This document shows positions 6,030 to 13,286 of a stretch of DNA of 20,087 bases, piece after piece (position 1 is the first letter of the stretch; the number at the start of each line of letters is the position of its first letter). A program made the translations under genes and the position numbers. The DNA lies in IMG/VR virus record IMGVR_UViG_3300010354_000904, positions 1 to 20,087 of that record; one strand, 5' to 3'. The notes under the pieces are model-generated. The model did no database searches, was not told the origin of the DNA, and saw only the letters and a list, made by a program, of their open reading frames with translations. The stretch comes from a virus.

Positions 6030-7213
6030 GCACACCGGAAGCGCTATATCGCAATGCGATCGATCTGAACCGCTACAGCAATAGCGTTGCGCGGCGTGTG
6101 ATCAATGCCTACAACGACATCATCATTGATGCGGTCAATCAACTGCGCACGATTGATGAGTTGTCGGCACCAGTCAAGGCTGCACGGCTCAGGGGAATCC
6201 TTGCGCAGCTCAAGGACTCGCTAGCGACCTGGGCAGGCGACAGCACAGAGCTGACGGCGCTGGAGCTGCAAGGCATTGCGCAGTTGCAGTCAGAGTTTGT
6301 TACTGACCAGCTTGCACGTGCATTACCCGTTGGTGCTCGTGATGCAGTGCGCACCGTTGAGATCAGCCCGCAATTTGCGCAGTCGGTGGTCACCACAGAT
6401 CCAACGCAGATCAATGTGGTGGCGTTAAGTGATGATCTGTTTGCAGCAGTGCAAGGCGCACCGCAAACGTTCAGTCTCACCGCAGCGCAAGGCGCCACAA
6501 TCACACTGCCAAACGGAGAGGTGGTCAGCAAAGCATTTCGCGGTATTGCGGTTGACCAGTCCGAGCGGTTCTCGCAAGTGGTACGGCAAGGATTGCTAAC
6601 GGGTGAGCCGACGCCAGCTATTGCAAAGCGGCTAGTTGGAAACCTTGAGTTTGGCGAGCAGGCCAAGACAGTTAAGCAGCTTGTTGCAGCAGGTGGCCAA
6701 GCAACAGCAGTAGCCGACAATCAGATCGTTACGCTTGTGCGCACCAGCATCAACCAAGTAGCCAATGCAGCTAGCCAGCAGGTATATGAAGCAAATCAAG
6801 ATATCACTAAAAAGTATCGCTATGTGGCAACACTGGATACCCGCACCAGCAGCATTTGCCGCGCATTGGATGGCCGTGAGTTTGAATACGGCAAAGGTCC
6901 GACTCCGCCGCAACATTTCAACTGCCGATCAACCACAGTGCCGGTGATCAACTACAAAGAACTGGGCTTTGATCCACCACCACCGAGCAAGCGCGCAGCA
7001 GCAGGCGGCATGGTGCCGGCGGATCAGACCTATGGGCAGTGGCTGGCTAAGCAAGATCTGCCAACGAAGGCCAAAGCACTAGGCGCCAGCAAAGTTCCGT
7101 ATTTCAATAGGCTTGCTGACAAATACGGCCCGACTGATGCCATCGCCAAACTCGTGCGTGATGACGGGTCAGAGTTAACCTTGGATCAACTACGCGCTCG
7201 GTACGGTGCCTAA
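6026..7213 (+). CDS. MuF/SPP1 gp7-type minor head protein
   Basis: A 395-residue protein with the C-terminal MuF signature: LVRTSINQVANAASQQVYEAN (about residues 236-256), YVATLDTRTSSICRALDGREF (about 266-286) and PTPPQHFNCRSTTVP (about 293-307), which includes the conserved Cys and the HFNCRS motif. The family binds portal and is packaged in small copy number inside the capsid; in SPP1 gp7 it influences DNA ejection. The start is coupled to the upstream gene (ATGA, 6026-6029) and the 3' end overlaps the next small gene. No C-terminal toxin domain is evident, as the remaining about 90 residues are short and basic. Confidence 0.9.
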   Translation: MSTPEALYRNAIDLNRYSNSVARRVINAYNDIIIDAVNQLRTIDELSAPVKAARLRGILAQLKDSLATWAGDSTELTALELQGIAQLQSEFVTDQLARALPVGARDAVRTVEISPQFAQSVVTTDPTQINVVALSDDLFAAVQGAPQTFSLTAAQGATITLPNGEVVSKAFRGIAVDQSERFSQVVRQGLLTGEPTPAIAKRLVGNLEFGEQAKTVKQLVAAGGQATAVADNQIVTLVRTSINQVANAASQQVYEANQDITKKYRYVATLDTRTSSICRALDGREFEYGKGPTPPQHFNCRSTTVPVINYKELGFDPPPPSKRAAAGGMVPADQTYGQWLAKQDLPTKAKALGASKVPYFNRLADKYGPTDAIAKLVRDDGSELTLDQLRARYGA

Positions 7214-7367
7214 GAAACCAGGCCTCTACGCCAACATCAACGCCAAGCGCAAGCGCATTGAAGCGGGCAGCAAGGAGCGCATGTCACGCAAGGGTGACCC
7301 CGATCGCCCGAGTGCTGCTGATTTCAAGGCTGCTGCGAAGACTGCCAAGAAGCCAAAGCGCAAATGA
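7206..7367 (+). CDS. Small basic phage protein (PKKPGLYANINAKRKR type)
   Basis: GTG at 7206 overlaps the MuF stop and opens a 53-residue frame ending in an ATGA overlap with the next gene at 7364. The product is strongly Lys/Arg-rich, with PGLYANINAKRKRIEAGS at the start and repeated AAKTAKKPKRK at the end. I recall near-identical N-termini in small proteins from many tailed phages, always near head or replication genes, with no known role. The basic composition would suit nucleic acid or capsid binding. Coupling at both ends supports its reality despite its size. Confidence 0.75.
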   Translation: MPKKPGLYANINAKRKRIEAGSKERMSRKGDPDRPSAADFKAAAKTAKKPKRK

Positions 7368-7639
7368 GCATCACCTATCGCGGCGAGCAGTTTGAGGGTT
7401 ACAACAAACCCAAGCGGACCCCGAAGCATCCGAACAAGTCGCACGCGGTATTGGCCAAGGAAGGCGACAAGGTAAAGCTGATCCGATTCGGTCAGCAAGG
7501 TGTTAGCGGCAGCCCAGCACGCGAGGGTGAATCCGCTGCAGCAAAAGCGCGGCGTGCATCATTCAAAGCGCGACACGCCAGCAACATCGCTAAGGGCAAG
7601 ATGTCTGCTGCGTATTGGGCTGACAAGGAGAAATGGTAG
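7364..7639 (+). CDS. Conserved small phage protein (possibly DUF6321)
   Basis: A 91-residue basic protein beginning MSITYRGEQFEGYNKPKRTP, with HAVLAKEGDKVKLIRFGQQGV in the middle and ARRASFKARHASNIAKGK near the end, closing AAYWADKEKW. This motif set is highly conserved among marine and freshwater tailed phages, and I believe it is annotated as DUF6321, though I cannot confirm that here. The role is unknown. The start overlaps the preceding gene by ATGA, and the 3' end overlaps the minus-strand gene 7590-7823 tail to tail by about 50 bases. Confidence 0.8.
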   Translation: MSITYRGEQFEGYNKPKRTPKHPNKSHAVLAKEGDKVKLIRFGQQGVSGSPAREGESAAAKARRASFKARHASNIAKGKMSAAYWADKEKW

Positions 7640-7823
7640 CCTCTTGGCAATGAATCCAGTCCTTTAGTTCTGCGACATACCAGCGCAGATCTTGTGCTTT
7701 TGCGGCGTGCCATCCGGCACCCGTCTGGCGATACAACCGCTCGTGGCGGTCGATTGCATTTAGCAATTCTTTAATCAGTGGATTCCAAGGATCACGGATT
7801 GGTGTATTCCACTCGCGTGCCAT
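7590..7823 (-). CDS. Small minus-strand protein of unknown function
   Basis: From ATG at 7823 on the minus strand the frame encodes 77 residues. The segment DPWNPLIKELLNAIDRHERL ... AQDLRWYVAELKDWI is strongly helical and amphipathic, with Trp and charged residues placed like a real protein, while the last 15 or so residues, overlapping the plus-strand gene, look unconstrained. The longer upstream opening to 8015 is shadow of the scaffold gene and is excluded. No known family is recognised. It is the second gene that points against the late operon, and like the first it faces a TGGTAYGAT motif and a hairpin. Confidence 0.55.
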   Translation of the reverse strand: MAREWNTPIRDPWNPLIKELLNAIDRHERLYRQTGAGWHAAKAQDLRWYVAELKDWIHCQEATISPCQPNTQQTSCP

Positions 7824-7835
7824 TGTCTTGGCTGC

Positions 7836-7870
7836 TGGTACGATGACAGCGTAATTAAGCCTGCGGCTTA
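7836..7870 (+). promoter_or_regulatory. Extended -10-like motif and hairpin before the scaffold gene
   Basis: TGGTACGAT at 7836-7844 resembles the extended -10 at 2990-2998, although no good -35 is present. Downstream, TAAGCC (7856-7861) and GGCTTA (7865-7870) form a 6-bp inverted repeat with a TGC loop that ends three bases before the scaffold start codon, where no Shine-Dalgarno sequence is seen. Together they could form a promoter/operator for the late head genes or a translational control stem. Confidence 0.35.
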
Positions 7871-7873
7871 TCC

Positions 7874-8551
7874 ATGTCTGATGAAACACAACTCCAGGAG
7901 CCTGCGGCTGCCGGGAGTGACAATAGCGAGGCACTGCAGCGCAGTGTTGAGGCGCTAGAACGCAAAAATCAAGAGCTGATTGCAGAGCTGCGGCAAGCCA
8001 AGAAATCCAAGGCACCAGATGGGGTCAATGTCGATGAACTGCTGGAGTTCAAACGCAACTACGAGCAACAGCAGCTCGAATCCCAAGGCAAGTACCAAGA
8101 AGCCCGCCAAGCTTTGGAGCAGCAGTTCCGTGAGGCGACGGTTGAAAAGGACCAGCGCATTGCAGAACTTGAAGCTCGAGTCCGCGAGCTAGAGCTGGTC
8201 ACGCCTGCAGTCACGGCACTGGCCGAAATCGTGCACGACCCTGACCTTGTACTGAAAACCAAGCTGTCGCCTGATGCAATCCAACGCGAGGCGGATGGCA
8301 CTGTGGTCGTCGTCGATGGCTACCAGCGCACGCCCGTACAGGAGTGGGCAAAACAAACGCTGCCCGCTTGGATGCAAAAGCAACCCAAGCCACAAGGCAG
8401 CGGCGCACCAACCGGCGGCAGCAATACTGCTATCCCAGCTGGCATGAGCAATCCATTCAACCGCGATAGCTTCAACCTCACCGAGCAAGCGCGGCTATTC
8501 CGTACAGATCGAGACCTATACGATCGCATGAAAGCAACAGCTAACCGTTAA
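7874..8551 (+). CDS. Capsid scaffolding protein
   Basis: A 225-residue protein with a long central coiled coil (residues about 20-115: heptad-rich stretches such as ALERKNQELIAELRQAKK and FREATVEKDQRIAELEARVREL). A less charged domain follows, including VDGYQRTPVQEWAKQTLPAWM, and the C-terminus is short and basic (RLFRTDRDLYDRMKATANR), as expected for a capsid-docking tail. Location directly before the major capsid gene, length and coiled coil all fit a scaffold that guides prohead assembly and then leaves. No protease motif is seen in this or neighbouring genes, so removal by exit or by host protease is open. Confidence 0.85.
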   Translation: MSDETQLQEPAAAGSDNSEALQRSVEALERKNQELIAELRQAKKSKAPDGVNVDELLEFKRNYEQQQLESQGKYQEARQALEQQFREATVEKDQRIAELEARVRELELVTPAVTALAEIVHDPDLVLKTKLSPDAIQREADGTVVVVDGYQRTPVQEWAKQTLPAWMQKQPKPQGSGAPTGGSNTAIPAGMSNPFNRDSFNLTEQARLFRTDRDLYDRMKATANR

Positions 8552-8594
8552 GATCTAGTTGTTCGCTCGTGATGGCTGCGCCGCATTGAGCCGA

Positions 8595-8605
8595 GGGCTG
8601 CGCCC
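8595..8605 (+). other. Short hairpin in the capsid gene leader
   Basis: The 84 bases between scaffold and capsid genes (8552-8635) hold one small inverted repeat, GGGC-TGC-GCCC. It shares the TGC loop with the stem before the scaffold gene. I see no convincing promoter or T-run. A modest GGTGA before the capsid ATG could serve as ribosome binding site. Confidence 0.3.
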
Positions 8606-8635
8606 ACATCCGTAAACCATTCCTGGTGATTCATC

Positions 8636-9667
8636 ATGGCGACTCTTCGCTCTGACATCATCATCCCCGAGGTATTTACTCCGTACGTTATTGAGCAGAC
8701 CACTCTGCGTGATGCCTTCCTGGCATCCGGCGTGGTGCAGCCCATGGCGGAGTTGAATGCTACCGAGGGTGGTGATTACATCAACGTTCCCTTCTGGAAA
8801 GCTAACCTCACTGGCGACTTCGAAGTGCTGACTGACAGCACCTCGCTGACCCCCGGCAAAATCACTGCTGACAAGCAAGTTGGCGTGATCCTGCACCGTG
8901 GCCGCGCCTTTGAGGCTCGTGACCTTGCAGCCCTTGCTGCTGGCTCAGACCCTATGGCTGCCATCGGCGCCAAGGTGGCTGATTACGTGGCCAACCAGCG
9001 TCAAAAAGACCTGATCAAGTGCCTTGATGGCGTGTTCGGCAGTCTGTCTGCCAACACCTCTAGCTCGGCATTCTTTGAGCTGGCTGTTGACTCTGAATCT
9101 GGCGACACCCGCGCCATCCTGTCTCCTCGTACTGTCAGCAAGGCACGCGCCAAGCTGGGTGATCAAGGCGATAAGCTGGCTGCCGTTGCAATGCACAGTG
9201 ATGTGTATTACGACTTGGTAGAGCGCAAAGCCATTGATTACATCACCAACACTGAAGCCCGCCTCGGCACGGCTGCTACTGGCGCCAGCACCATCAATGC
9301 TGTCGGCGGTTCCATTGTTGCTGCTTACGGCGAGGTCAACGTTCCCGTGTATATGGGAATGCGGGTGATCATCTCGGATGATCTGACTCCAACCAGCACC
9401 AACTATCCCATCTATTTCTTCACCCAAGGCGCTATTGCCAGCGGTGAGCAGATGGCGATGCAGACCGAAACCGATCGTGACATCCTCGCCAAGAGCGATG
9501 CCATGTCAATCGACCTGCACTACGTCTACCACCCAATCGGCGCTAAGTGGACTGTTGGCACTACCAACCCCACTCAAGCGCAGCTGGCTACGGTCGGCAA
9601 CTGGAGCAAGGTGTACGAAACCAAGAACATTGGTATCGTGCGTGCCACCGTCACTTCTAACTATTGA
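8636..9667 (+). CDS. Major capsid protein
   Basis: The 343-residue product has the expected length, neutral-acidic composition and position for a HK97-fold shell protein. It opens SDIIIPEVFTPYVIEQT, followed by GGDYINVPFWKANL (about residues 45-58) and a long helix QKDLIKCLDGVFGSL (about 122-136). This pattern is typical of the gp13-like/P2-like coat families in which an N-terminal IPEVF segment precedes the E-loop. There is no obvious N-terminal prodomain, consistent with use of a separate scaffold. The gene's codons look highly biased (many GCT, ACC, CTG), as expected for abundant protein. Family name is inferred, while the coat role is well supported by context. Confidence 0.88.
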   Translation: MATLRSDIIIPEVFTPYVIEQTTLRDAFLASGVVQPMAELNATEGGDYINVPFWKANLTGDFEVLTDSTSLTPGKITADKQVGVILHRGRAFEARDLAALAAGSDPMAAIGAKVADYVANQRQKDLIKCLDGVFGSLSANTSSSAFFELAVDSESGDTRAILSPRTVSKARAKLGDQGDKLAAVAMHSDVYYDLVERKAIDYITNTEARLGTAATGASTINAVGGSIVAAYGEVNVPVYMGMRVIISDDLTPTSTNYPIYFFTQGAIASGEQMAMQTETDRDILAKSDAMSIDLHYVYHPIGAKWTVGTTNPTQAQLATVGNWSKVYETKNIGIVRATVTSNY

Positions 9668-9678
9668 GGTAACTAACC

Positions 9679-10080
9679 ATGGCACAACCCTCCCAGTTTG
9701 AAACCAGCACTGAGCAGTATCTTTCCGCTAACTTTTACATCGCCTCTTCGGTGGCTGATGTGCAGTTCTGGACTGCTCCTGTGAAGTGCGAAGTGGTTAC
9801 AGTGCGTGAGGTTCACGCTGTTGCCGGTGATGACGGCAGTGCCGTTACTGGCACGATCCGTCGCTGCCAAGGCACTGAAGCGGCAACCGCTGGCGATGAC
9901 CTGCTCGGTACGACCAAGATCAACTTCAAGGGCACTGCTCTTACTGAGCAGACTCCTGCGTTGACGGATACTACCGCCAACCTCACCCTTGATGCCGGCA
10001 ACCGTCTGTCTTTGGACGTGACCGGTACTACCACCAACTTGGCTGGTGTGATCCTCACCGTGCTGCTGAAGCGCGTCTGA
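9679..10080 (+). CDS. Probable capsid decoration or head-stabilising protein
   Basis: A 133-residue protein rich in Thr, Ala and Val with short alternating beta strands (ANFYIASSVADVQFW, CEVVTVREVHAV, NLAGVILTVLLKRV) and no helix-rich part, consistent with a beta-sandwich or jelly roll. It follows the coat gene with a clear GAGGT ribosome binding site, and its codon use resembles the coat gene, suggesting high expression. These are typical traits of decoration proteins such as lambda gpD analogues, but no sequence motif proves it. It may also be a minor virion protein. Confidence 0.55.
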   Translation: MAQPSQFETSTEQYLSANFYIASSVADVQFWTAPVKCEVVTVREVHAVAGDDGSAVTGTIRRCQGTEAATAGDDLLGTTKINFKGTALTEQTPALTDTTANLTLDAGNRLSLDVTGTTTNLAGVILTVLLKRV

Positions 10081-10259
10081 TGGGATTGTTCGCCTTCCGG
10101 CGACTGCGTGACCGTGAGGCTGCTGCTACGGCGGTGGCCTCTCTTTCTATTGCAGAGCCTGAACTTAAACTAGAAACACAGGAGCCCCAGGGCGATGGCG
10201 ATCACGATCGTGGCCACCGTAGGGGCCGCAAACGCAAACTCTTACCTGACGCTGGCTGA
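10080..10259 (+). CDS. Small basic-tailed protein (MGLFAFRRLR type), overlapping
   Basis: ATG at 10080 overlaps the previous stop (TGATG) and gives a 59-residue frame ending TGA at 10257-10259. The product starts MGLFAFRRLRDREAAA, has an acidic/Gln middle and ends in GHRRGRKRKLLPDAG. I recall very similar small proteins between coat/decoration and connector genes of other tailed phages, which argues that this is real. Its last 65 bases overlap the connector gene in another frame, so that stretch is dual coding if both are translated. It has no known function; the basic tail suggests nucleic acid contact. Confidence 0.65.
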   Translation: MGLFAFRRLRDREAAATAVASLSIAEPELKLETQEPQGDGDHDRGHRRGRKRKLLPDAG

Positions 10260-10758
10260 TGCCACTGCCATCATTGATGGCTTTGTGGAAGATGCCGATG
10301 TGCAGCATTGGAACAGCGGCAATACTGACAGCCGCAACCGCGCATTGTTCACCGCAACGCAACGGCTAGACCGCGAGCGGTTTTTAGGTGCTCGCAGCAC
10401 TGATACTCAAGCGCTGCAATGGCCGCGTACCGGCGTGCGCAAGCCTGATACATACATCAATACCTACGCCGTCGGCTTTCCGTTCCGCATCACAACGGAC
10501 TACTACACCGACTCCGAAATCCCGACACAGATCAAATATGCGCAGGTAGTGCTCGCAGTATTCCTGCACAACAATACAGACGCACTGGGACTGAGCGGAT
10601 TAGAGGACTACAAGAACGTTAAGATCGGCAGTCTTGACGTGACACCAAATGTTGGCTTTGGCGCGGTTGGTGCCGATAAAGTGCCACCATTGATGGAGAG
10701 ATACTTGACCGGGCTTAGAATTAGTGGACCAGGCAACTTTGCAATCCGCCGGAGCTGA
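10195..10758 (+). CDS. Head-tail connector / adaptor protein (DnaT-like family)
   Basis: A 187-residue protein with NSYLTLADATAIIDGF (about residues 15-30), RNRALFTATQRLDRERFLG (about 48-66) and ALQWPRTGV (about 73-81). This combination (SY-x-S/T-x-x-A, a helix with LxxAT-x-x-LD and QxWPR) is typical of phage proteins annotated as putative DnaT-like single-strand binding or gp6-like adaptors, which attach beneath the portal. The helical first half and position before the closure and neck genes favour the adaptor role. GGAG at 10181-10184 serves as ribosome binding site with somewhat long spacing. Confidence 0.75.
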   Translation: MAITIVATVGAANANSYLTLADATAIIDGFVEDADVQHWNSGNTDSRNRALFTATQRLDRERFLGARSTDTQALQWPRTGVRKPDTYINTYAVGFPFRITTDYYTDSEIPTQIKYAQVVLAVFLHNNTDALGLSGLEDYKNVKIGSLDVTPNVGFGAVGADKVPPLMERYLTGLRISGPGNFAIRRS

Positions 10759-10761
10759 CCC

Positions 10762-11322
10762 ATGCCGCTCATCTCACCTGCTGGCAATGATTCGGTAGCA
10801 CGGCGCCGCAATGATGGCAGCTACTCCATGGGGGTAGCTGGTACGGCATTTCGCTCCACTGTCAGCATCACCCGCCCGAGCAATACCACCGCCTACACCG
10901 CAGGCGACGTGGTTGGCGATACCGGCGGCAGTGCAATCCTGACCCTAAGCAACATTGGCCCTAGCGGCGGCTATGTGCTGATCCAGTCAGCAGCGCTGAT
11001 CTTTAGCGATAGCAGCGTACCCAGCGGCATGGGTGCATTTCGCGTGCATTTCTACAACGCAAGCCCGACTGCCATTGCTGATAACGCAGCCTTTGATTTG
11101 GTGAGCGGCGACCGCGCAAGCTACATGGGCTTCATTGAGTTTGCAGCACCGCTGGATCTTGGCAGCACGATCTACACGCAGGTGGACTATCCAGGGCGGC
11201 TGATTAAACTTGCTGCAGGCAGCAGCACGTTTTACGCCGAGATTGAAACCCGTGGCGCTTATACGCCCGTCAGCGCTAGCACCGTGGAGCTGCGCGTCAG
11301 CACGCTGGAGGCTGGAATCTGA
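10762..11322 (+). CDS. Conserved beta-rich virion protein of unknown role
   Basis: The 186-residue product has AFRSTVSITRPSNTTAYTAGDVVGD (residues about 29-53), SGMGAFRVHFYNASPTAIADN and a C-terminal AYTPVSASTVELRVSTLEA. It is nearly all beta with many Ser, Thr and Gly, like head decoration or fibre-base proteins, and I recall the TRPxxTTAYTAGDVVGD motif in several environmental phages next to fibre-like genes. The stop overlaps the start of the following fibre-like gene (TGATG), so the two are probably made together. It might be an anchor for that protein on the capsid. Function is not proven. Confidence 0.65.
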   Translation: MPLISPAGNDSVARRRNDGSYSMGVAGTAFRSTVSITRPSNTTAYTAGDVVGDTGGSAILTLSNIGPSGGYVLIQSAALIFSDSSVPSGMGAFRVHFYNASPTAIADNAAFDLVSGDRASYMGFIEFAAPLDLGSTIYTQVDYPGRLIKLAAGSSTFYAEIETRGAYTPVSASTVELRVSTLEAGI

Positions 11323-12653
11323 TGCGTGGCTCTGCAGCATTTCGCGCCAGCGTCACGCCAGGCGGGGCTTTGGCGGGGCCGTGGACCCGCAACTTGCTGT
11401 GGTCTCGCGCACGCGCTGTGCCCTCGCTGGATCTGCGCTTTGCCGAGAACAAGTCGCTAACTGATGCCACCACAGGGCAGAACCTCGTCACCTTCACCCG
11501 CGCCAGCAGCGGCACCTACGTCGATAGCACCGGCACATTGCGGACGGCGACGACGAACGAGGCCCGCTTCGACCACGACCCTGTGACGGGCGAAAGCCTT
11601 GGGCTGCTGGTGGAGGAAAGTAGGACGAACCTCAGCCAACAGAGCGACAATTTTGCAGATGTCTACTGGGCAAAAACAGATTGCACAATTACTTCTAATG
11701 AATCCACGGCTCCAGACGGCACACTGACGGCTGATCTTTGGACAAATACTGGAACCTCTGGAGTCGTGCAAACTAGCATCACAAAGGATGCAACAGCTCG
11801 AACATATACTGGATCTTTATGGGTTAAAAGCAATGTCACTGCTTTTACGCTTTCTATTGATGCTGGGGGCACTGCCAATCGCGGAAGAGTTGTATTTAAC
11901 CTAAGTAATGGAACACTTACTAGCACATTGAACGACGGTGCCTTTACAAACACCAGCGGTACAATAACTGCTTATGCAGGTAATTGGTATCGGCTGACAG
12001 TTACCACTACAACCAGCACTGGAACAGTAATTCGCCTCAGGATGTTCTTTAGCAATGTTGGCGCAACCGCTCGCATCTGGGGTGCACAAGTGGAAGAAGG
12101 CGCTTTCCCCACCAGCTACATCCCCACCACCACAGCCGCCGCAACCCGCAGCGCTGACGTGGCGAGTATTACGGGGAATAACTTCTCGTCTTGGTATCGG
12201 CAGGATGAGGGGACGATATGGGCGAATGGGACAGCCCCAAATAAGTCGGTTGCAGGCTTTAGGACAAGAGGATTTTTAAGCATTAACAATGGAACGCAAA
12301 ACGAATCAATGCTTATGGGGCATTCAGCAACAGAAGGTGCATACAGAGGCTCTTTGTTTGTTGGCAATGTCAATCAATTTACTGTCAACGCTCAGCAAAC
12401 AATTCTCAACGTCTTCACCGCATCAAATAATTACACTGCTAAAACGTGCATAGCTTACAAAGCAAATGATTTAATACAGTCTGCAAACGGGCTGCTTACC
12501 TCTCCTGTATCAAGCGCATCTTTACCAGTTACAGACAGGATGAACATTGGGGACTCATTGACAGCAGATGGATACCTCAACGGCACCATCCGCCGCCTCA
12601 CCTACTGGCCCCAGCGCCTCCCCAACACCACCCTGCAGCAGATCACGCAATGA
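11322..12653 (+). CDS. Fibre-like / carbohydrate-binding virion protein
   Basis: The 443-residue product has a conserved N-terminal block LVTFTRASSGTYVDSTGTLR ... GLLVEESRTNL (about residues 54-104), which commonly occurs in phage fibre or head-attached proteins. Beta-rich modules like carbohydrate-binding or LamG jelly rolls follow (about 105-260 and 280-430), ending NGTIRRLTYWPQRLP. YWAK...GTSGVV...YTGSLWVKS and ARIWGAQVEEGAFPTSYIPT are typical jelly-roll segments. The role is inferred as binding host surface glycans. Both ends are GC-rich like the neighbours, but the middle (about 11640-12560) is visibly richer in A and T, suggesting modular exchange. Its location among head genes suggests a capsid-mounted fibre rather than a tail fibre. 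Confidence 0.75.
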   Translation: MRGSAAFRASVTPGGALAGPWTRNLLWSRARAVPSLDLRFAENKSLTDATTGQNLVTFTRASSGTYVDSTGTLRTATTNEARFDHDPVTGESLGLLVEESRTNLSQQSDNFADVYWAKTDCTITSNESTAPDGTLTADLWTNTGTSGVVQTSITKDATARTYTGSLWVKSNVTAFTLSIDAGGTANRGRVVFNLSNGTLTSTLNDGAFTNTSGTITAYAGNWYRLTVTTTTSTGTVIRLRMFFSNVGATARIWGAQVEEGAFPTSYIPTTTAAATRSADVASITGNNFSSWYRQDEGTIWANGTAPNKSVAGFRTRGFLSINNGTQNESMLMGHSATEGAYRGSLFVGNVNQFTVNAQQTILNVFTASNNYTAKTCIAYKANDLIQSANGLLTSPVSSASLPVTDRMNIGDSLTADGYLNGTIRRLTYWPQRLPNTTLQQITQ

Positions 12654-12931
12654 CACACTTTATACGCTTCCCCGATGAAGCCACCGGCAGGGATGCCCTA
12701 GAGGCTGTTGGTCTGCTCACTGAAGACGGTCAGTTCATTACCGCCTCCCACAGCCACGCCCTTGATGTTATTGGCGTCATCACCCGTGGTGGTGAATGGG
12801 ACCTAGATGGCAACGTCATCACCCCACCTGAAGTGCTCAACGGTTGGCACCTGAACTATGTGGGGTCGCTGCCTGAGGGGTGGAAGGAATTTGTGGTGGA
12901 ACCGGAGAATCCAGTTAGGGTGTGGGCATGA
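12650..12931 (+). CDS. Small protein linked to the fibre-like gene
   Basis: A 93-residue acidic protein coupled to both neighbours by ATGA overlaps. MTHFIRFPDEATGRDALEAVG at the start and GWHLNYVGSLPEGWKEFVVEP toward the end are distinctive. Similar short proteins often follow fibre or tail genes in phages, and the ending PEGWKEFVVEPENPVRVWA recalls short proteins in lambdoid and cyanobacterial phages. It may be a fibre chaperone or cap, but this is inferred from position only. Confidence 0.6.
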   Translation: MTHFIRFPDEATGRDALEAVGLLTEDGQFITASHSHALDVIGVITRGGEWDLDGNVITPPEVLNGWHLNYVGSLPEGWKEFVVEPENPVRVWA

Positions 12932-13284
12932 CATTATCCACACCGCTACGCAAGGTCGCCAGCAAGCTCATGGCGAAGTTTGGCGGTGAAGTAACGATTC
13001 GCACTGTCACAGCCGGTGCTTACAACACCACTACAGGCGCAATCACTGAAACCGTATCTGATACAGCAGTGCGTGGCGTCTTGGAGGATGTTAATGCACG
13101 CGAAGTCAATGAATTAGTGCAGGCTGGTGACAAGCGATTAACTATTGCAGCAGCAGATACCGCAGCTGTACCAAGCACCGCTGATCGCGTTGTGATCAGC
13201 AACATCAGCCATCAAGTGATTCGCGTGGTCACGATTGAGCAAGACAATGAGCCCATTACTTACGAGCTGATCCTGAGGGCATAG
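12928..13284 (+). CDS. Head closure / head-tail joining protein
   Basis: From ATG at 12928 (ATGA overlap with the upstream stop; AGGG seven bases before) the product has 118 residues. A GTG six bases earlier is an alternative start. It begins MTLSTPLRKVASKLMAKFGG, then shows alternating beta strands with a loop (GAYNTTTGAITETVSDT) and ends VIRVVTIEQDNEPITYELILRA. The fold pattern, length of about 110-120 and place after the adaptor and before the gp10-like gene match SPP1 gp16/HK97 gp7-type stoppers, which seal DNA in the head. A nearly identical layout is common in siphophages. Confidence 0.72.
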   Translation: MTLSTPLRKVASKLMAKFGGEVTIRTVTAGAYNTTTGAITETVSDTAVRGVLEDVNAREVNELVQAGDKRLTIAAADTAAVPSTADRVVISNISHQVIRVVTIEQDNEPITYELILRA

Positions 13285-13286
13285 CG

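Noticed and set aside
6139-6720. 193-residue minus-strand open frame opposite the MuF gene
   Set aside because: It lies wholly within a well-supported plus-strand gene; its Ser/Ala/Cys-rich product is typical antisense shadow.
7824-8015. N-terminal extension of the minus-strand gene at 7590-7823
   Set aside because: The extra 64 residues are mostly antisense of the scaffold gene and look random; the helical protein pattern starts at the ATG at 7823.
8552-8635. Promoter for the capsid gene
   Set aside because: TTGAGC at 8586-8591 has no matching -10 at usable spacing; only a short hairpin is visible.
8945-9427. 160-residue minus-strand open frame opposite the capsid gene
   Set aside because: Antisense shadow of a strongly codon-biased gene, with no recognisable protein pattern.
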